Of a stretch of 64,000 bases of DNA, positions 53,701 to 63,239 are shown piece after piece. The stretch is from Prosthecobacter dejongeii (GTDB lineage: Bacteria; Verrucomicrobiota; Verrucomicrobiia; Verrucomicrobiales; Verrucomicrobiaceae). The stretch's first letter is position 1; each line of letters starts with the position of its first letter. The notes beneath the pieces were generated by a model, which had not been told where the DNA came from, searched no databases, and was given only the letters and a program-made list of their open reading frames with translations. The position numbers and the translations under genes were made by a program. The stretch covers positions 1 to 64,000 of the forward strand of contig NZ_JACHIF010000009.1 of assembly GCF_014203045.1 (NCBI RefSeq). The letters are read 5' to 3'.

Positions 53701-56700
53701 TAGCCTGCCGTGCCACCTGTTGCCGTGATGGATTGACTGTAGGCGCTGCCCACCACTGGCGCTGGCAAAGTCGTGGGCCCCACCACAATTGCAGGGCAGA
53801 CAGGAGCCAGAGAATATTCCCGAGTCAACAGGCAACCATTGGCATCGGTAGCCAGCAGCGTGAAACTGGCAGGAGTCGTGTTCGTGGCTTTTCCTTGCAG
53901 GACACCCGCAGGACTCAAGGTGATGCCCGCAGGAAGGGCACCCAGCATGAGATTGAAAGTGTAAGGGGCCGCACCTCCGGTAATCGAGATGCCTTGCTCA
54001 TACGTCATGCCCACCACAGGCACGGCCAAGGTAGCCGGAGTCATGGTCAAAGTGGGGCAGTTCACCCTAACCAACGTATCTTCCACTTCACCCGTCCCTG
54101 CGGCTCCCGTTGGGCCAGGATTCTGTACATTGGTCAATCGCACACGCACACCGCGCAGTCCTGGTTTGGCGGCCGCAGGCGTCGTGAAATCTAAGTTACG
54201 AACCAACCCATTGGAGCCCGTAGAGATCAGGGTATTCGTGGCGATTTGTTCCCCCGCATCGGCAAAGCTGCCGTTGCCATTGAAGTCCACCCACGCATTT
54301 AGATAAGCGCTGGCACCAAGATTGTTGGTCAACATGGCCGTGATCGTGCCACTGGCCCCCTGATTTAAACTGCTAGGCACCGTCACCCCATCTTCATCAT
54401 CACTGCCTGTCGCATCATCACCTGTGGCGGCTGAATTTCGTGTGGAAACATACTCTGTATCCGCTAACGCACCCAGACGCAGGTTGCTACTGGCGATGCT
54501 AGACGCATCTGCTGCTCCGTCCCAGTCACCAAAGTCAGTCGTCGGCACTGCGATGGTGGTGGTGTAATCCTCCACCTCACCAAAGCCAGCCGCACCCGTG
54601 CTCGCCGCATTTGAAACATCCGTCAGGCGGACTCGGATCCCAATCGTCGAGCCTGTCACCGCTGTGGCAGGCACGGTCAGTGCCACATTGTGGGTGATGT
54701 TCGACTGCCCAGTCACAAACAGCACATTGGTCGCCACCTGCTCCCCCGCATCGGTAAAATTGCCGTTGTTGTTGAAGTCCATCCACACATTCAGGTAGGC
54801 GTTATCTCGGAAAAGATTCGTCACCACGACGGGAATCGTCGCAGGCGCACCCGCCACAAAGGCAGGCAGCGTTGCCCCATCTTCATCATCCGCGCCCGTA
54901 TTGTCATCCCCAGTCGCAGTGGCATTCAGCGTCGAGACATATTCCGTATCCGTCAGGTAACCCAGTCGCAAACCTTCATTGACGGTGGAAAAGGCATCCC
55001 CAGCACCGCTCCAGTCGCCAAAGTCAGACGGTGGCACTGAGATCAGCACGACATAATCTTCCACCTCCCCCACACCAGCGGCCCCAACGGGAGCCGGGCT
55101 TTGCACATCCGTCAGGCGGAATCTCACCCCGAGCGTCGTGGTCGTCACAGCACCTGCTGGCACGGTGAAAGTCAGATTTTGAATGGCATTTGTCGTGCCT
55201 GTGGGGATCACAATGTTAGTCGCGATTTGCTCACCCGCATCCAGCACATCCTGATCGGCATTGTAATCAATCCAGGCATTCAAATAAGCGGGCACACCAC
55301 GGTTATTGGTCACTTGCACGGGAATCGTCGCTGGAGCACCAGCCATCAGGAGCGGGATAATCGCACCATCTTCATCATCCTCACCAGCAAGGTCGTCCGC
55401 ATTCGCAGCCGCATTGCTGATCACTAAAAACTCAGCATCGGTCAAAGCGCCTAACCGCAAGTTTGTATCTCGGGTGCTGACTGCGGATGCAAGCCCGGAG
55501 TAATCTCCAAAATCAGTCGTCGGAGCCTGGATCGTCACGACATAATCTTCCACTTCGCCCACACCACCCGCGCTCCCGGTGACACCCGGCGAGGCCGTAG
55601 TCGTCAGGCGGAACCGCAGTCCCAATGGCGTTCCTGTGGCAGCCGTGGGTGGGATAGCTAGGTTCAGATTGATCACACTGCCGTTGCTGCCCGTAACCAC
55701 CGCGCGGTTCACCAGAAATTGCTCTCCGGCATCCGTCAGCACCCCATTGTTATTCAGATCAATCCACGCATTCAGGAAAGCACCAGATCCAGTCGTATTG
55801 GTAACGGTCAATGGAATTACCACCGTCTCACCTGCGGTCATGGAGGGTAGCACCACTCCATCTTCATCATCCACCCCCACCGTGTCATCCCCCGTCGCTG
55901 TGGCATTCCGGTTGGAGACGATTTCAGCATCCACCAGTGCCCCTAACTTCAAATTATTACTCATGCCATTCGAGGCATCGCCCAGCCCACTCCAGTCACC
56001 AAAATCATGCGTCGGCGCGATGATGTTAGACACATAGTCCTCCACCTCCCCGGCCCCTGCAGTGCCAACCGCATTTGGTGAACTGACGGAAGTGAGGCGG
56101 AACCGAAGCCCCACATTGACGCCCGTGGTAGCACTGAGCGGCACCGTGCCAGTCAAATTAAAGGTCACATTATTGCTGCCATTTGCCACCACCACATTAG
56201 TTGCAATTTGTTCCCCCGCATCCGTCAAAGAACCGTTGTTATTGAAGTCCGCCCAGGCATTTAGAAACGCACTGGACCCACGATTATTCGTGATGACGAC
56301 TGGGATGGTGTAGGTCCCCCCCGCCGCTATAGCAGGCAGCGTAACCCCATCTTCATCATCACTGCCCGTCGTGTCATCGCCCGTGGCCGCAGCATTCGTG
56401 CTGCCAGCGAATTCCGCGTCCACGAGAGCTCCCATTTTCAAAGTTGTCTCGACCGTGCTGCTCGCGGGTAAAAAGCTGGCATAGTCTCCAAAATCAGTCG
56501 TGGGAGGTGCAATCGTGACGGCATAGTCCTCCAGTTCCCCCACGGCCAAGTTGGCTCCCACGGGCCCCGGCGAAAGTGGTGCCGAGAGACGAAAACGCAC
56601 CCCTACCTTTACCCCGGTAATCGCATTGGCAGGCACCGTGAAGTTGATGGGAATCGTTCCATTGCTCGTTCCAGTCACCACATTGATGTTACTCGCCACC

Positions 56701-59700
56701 TGCTCACCAGGATCGGTCAAAAGACCATTGTTGTTAAAGTCCACCCACGCATTCAGGTAGCCCAGCGCGCCCGTCGTATTCGTCACCAGCACGCTAGCAG
56801 CCACAGGTCCTCCAGCCGTGAAAGCAGGCAGTGTGACACCATCCTCATCGTCTGCGCCGGTGACATCATCTCCAGTCGCCGTGCCATCGCGAGTGGAGGC
56901 AAATTCAGCATCAATGGTTAGTCCCATTCTCAGGCTTGGACTTACCCCCTGAGAAGCATCCGCAAAACCACTGTAGTCCCCAAAATCAGTCGTTGGCGCA
57001 GCTACCATCACCACCCCATCCTCCACCTCGCCGTTGCCGACGCTTCCTACAGAAACCGCGCCCGACACATCCGTCAATCGCACTCGCGATCCTAGATTGA
57101 CCCCCGTCAGACTCGTCGCTGGCACGCTGTAGTTTAAATTCATCACAGCATCCGTCACGCCTGCGTTCACCACTGCATTGGTGATCACCTGTTCTCCGGC
57201 ATCTGTCACCACCCCATTGCCATTAAAATCAATCCATGCATTGATGTAGGCCACTGCACCTGTCGTATTCGTCACCGTGGCTGTCATGACCGCAGGAGCC
57301 CCCGCGATCATGGAAGAAAACGCCACCCCGTCTTCATCATCGGCCCCGGTGCTATCATCACCGGTAGCAGCCGCATTCACCGTGGCCGAATACTCGGTAT
57401 CAATCACCGCACCAAGACGCAGTCCCGCCAGGCGATTGCTGCTGGCCGAACCAAACAAAGAGAAATCCCCAAAATCGGTCGTAGGCGCATCAATCGTGAC
57501 GACATAGTCTTCCACCTCACCCGTCCCCCCAGCGCCGCCCGTGCCAGGACTGGCCAGTTGTGAAATGCGGAATCGCGCCCCTATCGCAGTGCCTGTGACT
57601 GCATTAGCTGGGATCGTTAGACTCAGGTTCTGCACCCCATCCACGGTGTTGCTTGCCAGGCTGGAATTCGTCAGCACTTGCTCACCGCTGTCAGTGAAAG
57701 AACCGTTGTTATTGAAGTCCATCCAGGCATTCAAATAGCCGACTGCCCCCGTCGTATTGGTGCGCACAATGTTGATCGTCACTGGGGCACCTGCGATGAG
57801 AGCTGGGAAAGTGACCCCATCTTCGTCATCCACGCCCGTCACATCATCGCCTGTCGCAGCAGCATTCGTCGTCGCCGCATACTCAGCATCCACAGAGGCC
57901 CCCAGACGCAGCCGTGAATCCGCTGTATTGGATACCGTCACTCCGCGATCCCAGTCGCCGAAATCCGTAATGGGTGCCAGGATAACCACCGCGTAATCTT
58001 CCACCTCACCCACTCCTGAGTCCCCGGTAGGTCCGGGTGCAGAAGCGGAGGTCAAACGGAAGCGTGCACCAATGTTGGTGGCGGCAGTGACCGCATTCGT
58101 CGGCACCGTAAAGTCTAGACTCAGGGACAAATTGTTAGATCCATTGGAAACAGTGAGAATACTCACGATTTGCTCACCAGCATCCAGCAAATCTCCGTCA
58201 TTATTAAAATCAATCCAGGCATTTAAGAAAGCGGTGCTGCCCGTAAGGTTGGTAACTGGCACGGACAAAGTCACGGGCTGCCCAGCGGTCATGGCGGGGA
58301 AAGTCACTGCATCTTCATCGTCACTCCCCGTGGTGTCATCCCCAGTCGCGATGCTATTCAATGTCGCCGCAGGCTCTGCATCCACGGCTGAGCCTAACCG
58401 AAGGTTCATACTCGCCGTGTTCGATGCCTGGGCAAAACTGGCATAGTCACCAAAATCTAACAAAGGTGGACTGATCATCACCGCATGATCTTCCACCTCC
58501 CCGTTGCCATCCGTCCCATCCGTTCCGGGGCTGCTGACACTGGTCAATCTCACCCGCAGAGCGCTCGCACCGAGTGAAGCCGAAACAGGGACCGTAAAAT
58601 TCAGAACGCGGGCCACATTCGCCGAACCATTTGCCACAGAGACATTTGTGGCGATCTGCTCACCTGCATCATTGAGGCTGCCATTACGATTGAAATCAAC
58701 CCAAGCATTCAGCAGTGCCGAAGATCCAGTAGAATTGGTCACCATCACCGTAATGCTGCTCGCTTTGCCTTGTTCCAAAAGCGCTGGCACGACAACGCCA
58801 TCTTCATCATCACTGCCCGTCACATCGTCTCCTGTAGCCGTCGTGTTGGTGGTCGCTGTCGCTTCTGCATCCGTCAAGAGACCGATCCTTAAAGTGGTAT
58901 TTGCGACACTCGATGCACTCGGGAAAGCTGTGTAATCTCCAAAGTCTAGGTTAGGCAGCACCACCAGTGTGACGCTCATATCCCCCCGACACCCCACAGC
59001 GTCCGTCGCACGCACCGTGACAGAAATACCACTGCCATTGGAGGTGGTCGGCGTGCCACTCAAGACACCGCCTTCGCTCAAAAGCAATCCCGCAGGCAAT
59101 GTGCCACTCACCACAGACCATGTGTAAGGTGCACTCCCTCCCACAGCTCCAAAAGTATGGGTAAAGAACTTCCCCACCGTCGCACTCCCAGGGGTGCCGC
59201 TCACGTTGATGGCAGAACAAGAACGGAAACCAAAATCGATCGTTAAGTCCGTATTGCTATCCGTATCACCATCAGTCGTCGGCTCAGTCCCTGCGACCAG
59301 AGAGATCAAAGGGCTACGCACAGGCTGCCCCTGCTGAGTCTGGATGCCGTTATCATCACCGTCCTGACCATTGTCCGCCGTATCCGTCACGGTGCTGCTC
59401 AATGGGTAAGCGGCAGGTGGAGTCGGGATGTAGAGGAAATATTGCCCAGGAGACAAATTCTCAAACGAGAACAATCCCCCGCCAGCGGTGGTCACCGTTG
59501 CAGCGGGAGCTGCTGTGAGTGGATCTTCCCCCCCCAAAAACAAACGAACTTGGACCCCATTGATGCCGACTTCGCCACTGTCCTTGATGCCGTCATCATC
59601 CACGTCATACCACACCAGATTGCCCAGCTTCATGGACGGGGCCGCTCCAGGACAGGCCGCACCATCGGAGTTAGAAACACTCGGGCCCGTTCCCACAGCG

Positions 59701-62700
59701 GTCAGCGAACCATTTAAAATGCCATTCGTGCGATTGAAAACATACAGGGTGTCCTGCACCCCAGAGCTACCCTGGCTGCCATAACCATAAGCCAATCCGT
59801 TGGCATCGATCACCATTGAACCAAAAGAAGAAACCGTCGCCGCAGCCACACGCGTGCAGACACCTGTGCTCGCATTGATTTCGAATAAACCTAACTGCGC
59901 GGTATCCACAGTATTGTAACCGTAAATCTTCGTGCTGAGAGGGTCCCAAACAATGTCACCAAAATTGCCTGTCACGGGCAGCCCTGTGCTGGCATACTTA
60001 CACACCACACCGCTGCCGACGAGACTCGCCGACCCCAGATCAATCGTGTAGAGAGTAGTGGTCGAGTTACTGAACAAATTTAAAATCATCTGCCCAGTCG
60101 TCAGCGCAGTGGCACCAGACCACTGGCCACTGCTTCCCGGTGAGGGCAAGCCATCGATCACCCCCATGTCCACCAACGTCCCCAGCGAGTTCACGCGGTA
60201 GAGGTGGTTGCCGTTCTGGTCCACACAGTAGAGGTAGCCTCCATAGGCAGCCAATCCATTCAGCTTCTTACCGCTGAAAATGAAGATGGGTTCCAGCGTT
60301 TGGCCCGTGCCGATGTAATACAACGTCGTGTCCCATATGCCAGAGCCCGCGCTTGTCTCCGCGTTCTGCATGATGTAGAAGCGGTTATCACACACGAAAG
60401 GCGAACCCACGTTAGCTACAAAACCAAAGTCTATCGTGTTATCCACGTTGCCACCGCCGGTGCTCCCTGGCTCTGCCCCCACGGCCAATTGCACCACACC
60501 ACTGTAGGCTGATGTGGCAGAGCCTCCAGGCTGTGCACCATCATTGTCTAGGTCTTGACCATTGTCCGTACTATCCACCACCGAGCTTGATCTCGAAAGC
60601 GGCGGCGTCGGCACCTTCACAAAGTAGCGTCCCGCCGTGAGCCCCGTGAATCCATAGACACCCCCACCCGCCGTGACGGTCGTGGCCAGCTTCGTATCTG
60701 CATTCACCCCCGTTCCGCCGATCAAGTTATCCTGGCCTGGAGACCACAGCTCCACCTGCACATTGTTAATGCCGCTTTCGCCTGCATCAAAGAGGCCATT
60801 GTCATTCGCATCATTCCACACCAGATTACCTAACCCTAAGTTAGGTGAAAGAGTCAGTGTGTAATCTTCCACCTCACCTGTGCCATCGTTACCATCAGGT
60901 CCCGGGCTGCTCACGGAAGTCAATCGCACCCGCACGGCCACCTGCCCCACTGCAGCTGTCGAAGGAACTGTGAAATTCAAAGTGCGAGTCGTATTGGTGA
61001 GGCCCGTGCTGATTGTTGTATTCGAGGCGATCTGCTCCCCTGCATCCGTCAGGGAACCATTATTGTTCCAGTCAATCCAAGCATTCAAAAAGGCAGTACT
61101 CCCCGTCGCATTACTGACCACCGCACTGAGTGATCCTGCCGTCCCTTGCTGGACACTCGTGGGAACAGTCACGCCATCCTCGTCATCCGTCCCCGTCGTA
61201 TCATCGGCCGTGGCCGTTGCATTGGTCACGGCACTCGCTTCGCTGTCCACCAGTGTCCCCAGACGCAGATTTGAATTCACCGTACTCCCAGCAGAGGGTA
61301 AACTGGAGTGATCCCCAAAGTCCAAAATCGCCGCCGTCAGCGTCACTAAATAATCCTCCACTTCACCATTGCCGGATGCTCCGACAGGCCCAGGGTTACT
61401 AGTGGAAGTCAGTCGAAAACGCGCACCTGCCTCGCCCAAAGAAGCCCCAGAAGGCACATTGAAGGAATACGCCTGATTGATCCCATTGGTGCCCGTTGCC
61501 ACCGTTTGATTCACGATGATTTGCTCTCCAGAATCGGTCAGGACGCCATTGCGGTTAAAGTCAATCCAGCCATTCAGGTAGGCCACTGCGCCGGAAGTAT
61601 TCAGCCGCTTCACCACCACACTGCCCACACTACCCGCCGGCATTGTTTCCTGGAGAGTCACCCCTTCTTCATCGTCAATGTCATCAATGTCATCCCCATT
61701 CGCTGAGTCTGAAAGACGTGGTGCTGCCTCCGTATCATTTTCATTCCCCAGTCGCAGTGTCGTATTCCAGGTACTGCTAGCAGAGCCAAAGCCTGAGTAG
61801 TCACCGAAATCCTGCGTACTACCGGCCGCTAAGTCAGTAAAAGCGATCGCGTGAGGTCCGCTCAGACTGGTGGTGATCGTCCGCACAGCAGCGCCTGTGG
61901 AGCTAAACACATGGAGTTCATCCTCACCATAGTCCACCACATAGAGGTTGCCATCAGGCCCCCACTTGATCCCGGTGTAAGGATTGGACCCAGCATCCAA
62001 GGTCACAAAAGTCGTGCGTGTGCGTGTGGGGAACTCCACGGCATCCACTCGCCCAGTAGTACTGGTGCTCACGTTCACATACAACCGCCCATCCGGCCCC
62101 CAGGCCAATCCACGTGGGCTTTCACCCGAAGGCCAAGTGGCGATGGTGGACTGCAACACCCCTGCAGAACTGTACAGCAACAATTTCCCACCGGAAATAT
62201 TCTGCGTCACATACATCTGCCCGGTGCTGTCAAAGACCAGCCCCGCAGGATTATTGGTGGTCAGCACCGTGGACATCACCGCTCCGGTCGTTTGGTTAAA
62301 ACGCAGCACATTGTCCGCATTTTGGTTCGCAATGAAGACACTACCATCGGGACCTACCGCCATTTGATAAGGGAAATTTAAACCACTGCCAGAAGACACC
62401 AAAGTCCCCAAATAAGCACCCGTGAATGGGTTGTACTTCGTGATCGTATTTGATGAACCATTGGCAACCAAAAAGGTATTGTCACTGAGACGATACCCAT
62501 AGTTAGGCGCACTCAAACCGGTAGGTGTCCAGGTGGAAAGGTGCGCACCATTGGCCCCACTAAACCGGCTAATTGTATTATTGTTGTAGTTCACCACCAC
62601 CAGGGCGAAACCGGGTGTGATGGTCATGAGATGATCCTCCACTTCACCGATACCATCTGCGCCACCCGGCCCAGGGCTACTGATGCTGGTAAGGCGCACA

Positions 62701-63224
62701 CGCAGCGCAATGTTTCCGGCAAAAGCCGTCGTAGGCACCGTGAAATTCACGGTGCGGTTCAAGTTCGACGTTCCGTTACTGATCGTCGTATTCGTGGCAA
62801 CCTGCTCTCCCGTATCCGTCAGCACGCCGTTGTTATTAAAATCAATCCAGACATTCAAATACGCCGTCGAGCCGCGTGTATTGGTCACATTGATAGTTAG
62901 ACTGGAAGCCGCCCCCTGCATCAGCGTAGCAGGAAAGGTCACCCCATCTTCATCATCACCTCCCGTGACATCATCACCACTAGCAGTCGCATTCACCGTC
63001 GCTGCCGTCTCTGCATCCACCGTCGCACCCAGTCGCAGCGTTGCATTGCGCGTGCTGCTTGCGCTCAAGAACGAACTGTAATCGCCGAAATCTGAAGTCT
63101 GTCCCTGCAAGCCTCCAGCAATCACGAGAAGACTCAAAAACACGAAGGTCCCCCGGAGACGCCAAAACCGCGCCCAAAGAGCACGGCCATTCCTCTTAGG
63201 TGATGAAGAAAATCGCTGGATCAT
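50739..63224 (-). CDS. Giant GEVED/SdrD-B repeat surface protein
   Basis: A 4161-residue exported protein with a signal peptide (to about LQGQTS, residue 43). Modules in order: GEVED 1 (about 45), a six-bladed NHL-like propeller (205-465), GEVED 2-3 (472-790), an SdrD-B domain, a second propeller (935-1195), another SdrD-B, one He_PIG (putative Ig) domain, ten GEVED modules in tandem (1427-3055), four He_PIG domains, two SdrD-B domains, a thrombospondin-3-like stretch (NPDADLYPNLLEYALGTDP near 3755) and a TIGR02597-like C-terminus (3889-4161). Asp-rich loops imply Ca2+ binding. There is no PEP-CTERM or LPXTG signal. An adhesin or surface scaffold is inferred. Confidence 0.87.
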   Translation of the reverse strand: MIQRFSSSPKRNGRALWARFWRLRGTFVFLSLLVIAGGLQGQTSDFGDYSSFLSASSTRNATLRLGATVDAETAATVNATASGDDVTGGDDEDGVTFPATLMQGAASSLTINVTNTRGSTAYLNVWIDFNNNGVLTDTGEQVATNTTISNGTSNLNRTVNFTVPTTAFAGNIALRVRLTSISSPGPGGADGIGEVEDHLMTITPGFALVVVNYNNNTISRFSGANGAHLSTWTPTGLSAPNYGYRLSDNTFLVANGSSNTITKYNPFTGAYLGTLVSSGSGLNFPYQMAVGPDGSVFIANQNADNVLRFNQTTGAVMSTVLTTNNPAGLVFDSTGQMYVTQNISGGKLLLYSSAGVLQSTIATWPSGESPRGLAWGPDGRLYVNVSTSTTGRVDAVEFPTRTRTTFVTLDAGSNPYTGIKWGPDGNLYVVDYGEDELHVFSSTGAAVRTITTSLSGPHAIAFTDLAAGSTQDFGDYSGFGSASSTWNTTLRLGNENDTEAAPRLSDSANGDDIDDIDDEEGVTLQETMPAGSVGSVVVKRLNTSGAVAYLNGWIDFNRNGVLTDSGEQIIVNQTVATGTNGINQAYSFNVPSGASLGEAGARFRLTSTSNPGPVGASGNGEVEDYLVTLTAAILDFGDHSSLPSAGSTVNSNLRLGTLVDSEASAVTNATATADDTTGTDDEDGVTVPTSVQQGTAGSLSAVVSNATGSTAFLNAWIDWNNNGSLTDAGEQIASNTTISTGLTNTTRTLNFTVPSTAAVGQVAVRVRLTSVSSPGPDGNDGTGEVEDYTLTLSPNLGLGNLVWNDANDNGLFDAGESGINNVQVELWSPGQDNLIGGTGVNADTKLATTVTAGGGVYGFTGLTAGRYFVKVPTPPLSRSSSVVDSTDNGQDLDNDGAQPGGSATSAYSGVVQLAVGAEPGSTGGGNVDNTIDFGFVANVGSPFVCDNRFYIMQNAETSAGSGIWDTTLYYIGTGQTLEPIFIFSGKKLNGLAAYGGYLYCVDQNGNHLYRVNSLGTLVDMGVIDGLPSPGSSGQWSGATALTTGQMILNLFSNSTTTLYTIDLGSASLVGSGVVCKYASTGLPVTGNFGDIVWDPLSTKIYGYNTVDTAQLGLFEINASTGVCTRVAAATVSSFGSMVIDANGLAYGYGSQGSSGVQDTLYVFNRTNGILNGSLTAVGTGPSVSNSDGAACPGAAPSMKLGNLVWYDVDDDGIKDSGEVGINGVQVRLFLGGEDPLTAAPAATVTTAGGGLFSFENLSPGQYFLYIPTPPAAYPLSSTVTDTADNGQDGDDNGIQTQQGQPVRSPLISLVAGTEPTTDGDTDSNTDLTIDFGFRSCSAINVSGTPGSATVGKFFTHTFGAVGGSAPYTWSVVSGTLPAGLLLSEGGVLSGTPTTSNGSGISVTVRATDAVGCRGDMSVTLVVLPNLDFGDYTAFPSASSVANTTLRIGLLTDAEATATTNTTATGDDVTGSDDEDGVVVPALLEQGKASSITVMVTNSTGSSALLNAWVDFNRNGSLNDAGEQIATNVSVANGSANVARVLNFTVPVSASLGASALRVRLTSVSSPGTDGTDGNGEVEDHAVMISPPLLDFGDYASFAQASNTASMNLRLGSAVDAEPAATLNSIATGDDTTGSDDEDAVTFPAMTAGQPVTLSVPVTNLTGSTAFLNAWIDFNNDGDLLDAGEQIVSILTVSNGSNNLSLSLDFTVPTNAVTAATNIGARFRLTSASAPGPTGDSGVGEVEDYAVVILAPITDFGDWDRGVTVSNTADSRLRLGASVDAEYAATTNAAATGDDVTGVDDEDGVTFPALIAGAPVTINIVRTNTTGAVGYLNAWMDFNNNGSFTDSGEQVLTNSSLASNTVDGVQNLSLTIPANAVTGTAIGARFRISQLASPGTGGAGGTGEVEDYVVTIDAPTTDFGDFSLFGSASSNRLAGLRLGAVIDTEYSATVNAAATGDDSTGADDEDGVAFSSMIAGAPAVMTATVTNTTGAVAYINAWIDFNGNGVVTDAGEQVITNAVVNAGVTDAVMNLNYSVPATSLTGVNLGSRVRLTDVSGAVSVGSVGNGEVEDGVVMVAAPTTDFGDYSGFADASQGVSPSLRMGLTIDAEFASTRDGTATGDDVTGADDEDGVTLPAFTAGGPVAASVLVTNTTGALGYLNAWVDFNNNGLLTDPGEQVASNINVVTGTSNGTIPINFTVPANAITGVKVGVRFRLSAPLSPGPVGANLAVGELEDYAVTIAPPTTDFGDYASFLPASSTVETTLKMGALVDAEFAGSTNAAATGDDTTGSDDEDGVTLPAIAAGGTYTIPVVITNNRGSSAFLNAWADFNNNGSLTDAGEQIATNVVVANGSNNVTFNLTGTVPLSATTGVNVGLRFRLTSVSSPNAVGTAGAGEVEDYVSNIIAPTHDFGDWSGLGDASNGMSNNLKLGALVDAEIVSNRNATATGDDTVGVDDEDGVVLPSMTAGETVVIPLTVTNTTGSGAFLNAWIDLNNNGVLTDAGEQFLVNRAVVTGSNGSVINLNLAIPPTAATGTPLGLRFRLTTTASPGVTGSAGGVGEVEDYVVTIQAPTTDFGDYSGLASAVSTRDTNLRLGALTDAEFLVISNAAANADDLAGEDDEDGAIIPLLMAGAPATIPVQVTNNRGVPAYLNAWIDYNADQDVLDAGEQIATNIVIPTGTTNAIQNLTFTVPAGAVTTTTLGVRFRLTDVQSPAPVGAAGVGEVEDYVVLISVPPSDFGDWSGAGDAFSTVNEGLRLGYLTDTEYVSTLNATATGDDNTGADDEDGATLPAFVAGAPATIPVVVTNLFRDNAYLNVWMDFNNNGNFTDAGEQVATNVLFVTGQSNITHNVALTVPATAVTGSTIGIRVRLTDVSNAASTGAAGFGEVEDYTTTIAVPTTDFGDWDGAADASSIASSNLRLGALADTEYVSTRNSAATGDDATGSDDEDGVTVPSSLNQGASGTITAMLTNNLGASAYLNAWVDFNGNGSFADAGEQIATNTLISTGSNGLVRNLDFTTPAAAKPGLRGVRVRLTNVQNPGPTGAAGTGEVEDTLVRVNCPTLTMTPATLAVPVVGMTYEQGISITGGAAPYTFNLMLGALPAGITLSPAGVLQGKATNTTPASFTLLATDANGCLLTREYSLAPVCPAIVVGPTTLPAPVVGSAYSQSITATGGTAGYTFALASGTLPTGLALATDTGLISGTTTQAGAVSFVVRVTDLYGCVATQSYTVTPTCPAITLTPSSLPAPVTGVFYNQSVSASGGVAGYTYTLSSGALPQGLSLGNGGVISGTPVSISSSTFIVRVVDSRGCTGTRAFALTPVCPAVVVQTTSLPLGYLGTAYNVTLSAGSGTAPYQWSVTSGSLPAGLTLSPEGLLSGVPTAQTGSTFTVQARDANGCVATRSLSFVMGGLSLGNRVWLDNNNNGLLEAGENGVPGATVQLFRPGTDNAIGGTGGAADTQVGSSLTTLANGAYSFTNLPPGNYYVKVTPPVGYTHSGGVPATSDNNVDGNNDGAQPGGVGTALFSPIIALQPGSESVADGDLDADTNYTVDFGLWAPLAIGNRVFMDINGDGRMNPNEGIEYAYVQIFKAGADVNVDEAVSATISDEGGRYLLTDLNPGSYFLHLAAIQFEYGGVLQWATPLSEVSSGDDNLGQKLLYNNSPVTNGASTAVFTIVPGQLAAGTAESGADGMADDEGLDANTDLTFDLGLECLDCSSFNLAMRESAPPPVETVVLETDLSAGVTTFASWEEVYGLGDQGGPMDNPDADLYPNLLEYALGTDPASGASGAGRFKLETQPATGAVDVVVTLPMSGRRDIKLTLEVSEDAKTWSAVGVSPEGSFNSQGEQTLRYAQVDNRLFAGAARGLVRLKVSLDANLDGQAEAAAVTPGWMFSRETLGKGTRSFSMPLQQPELYAGLVNEAVGDRSLRLKTLSGIALEAAAVLEVLDGPHGGDQFAVTQVDGDRVTVAAPLPAGMQGARVALRAVWSLDALLPVDLFAQGSSVDTTDRVLRYDAVSHDFVPVLPGAAGWTEALGQTVTLGHDEAVLVQVRAQDVSVVVAGQVPVITSALRPESGARFIGSQRVVDTTLVELGLTADAGFPMAAEPAVATRIRLLMSDADRAQSGYDNLYLQMSPTGASWLREGDTAAADLGQEKLLEPFRGFFLVQP
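54070..58946 (-). repeat. Ten tandem GEVED modules, 489/492-bp period
   Basis: Each module begins with a DFGD codon run and ends in GEVED or a close variant. Module starts, read on the minus strand, are at 58946, 58457, 57965, 57476, 56987, 56495, 56006, 55514, 55025 and 54536. Successive spacings are 489 or 492 bp only, so the modules are 163 or 164 residues long. The copies differ clearly in sequence while keeping length, so selection on length or structure is likely, with older duplications. Confidence 0.9.
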
Positions 63225-63239
63225 GCCGGGGCTCCTCGA

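Noticed and set aside
54070..58946. CRISPR-like periodicity
   Set aside because: The period is about 490 bp, protein-coding and in frame, not short repeats with spacers. No cas gene is present.
51010..62900. Many plus-strand open frames of 60-180 codons inside the giant gene
   Set aside because: They recur at module spacing and mirror the repeats of the minus-strand gene, so they are shadows of its tandem modules.
50739..63224. DEDGAT sequence in GEVED modules as an ApbE target
   Set aside because: ApbE is convergent with the giant gene, and DGAT occurs in a few modules. It lacks the flanking pattern of known flavinylation sites, so it is chance similarity to the repeated DEDGV loop.
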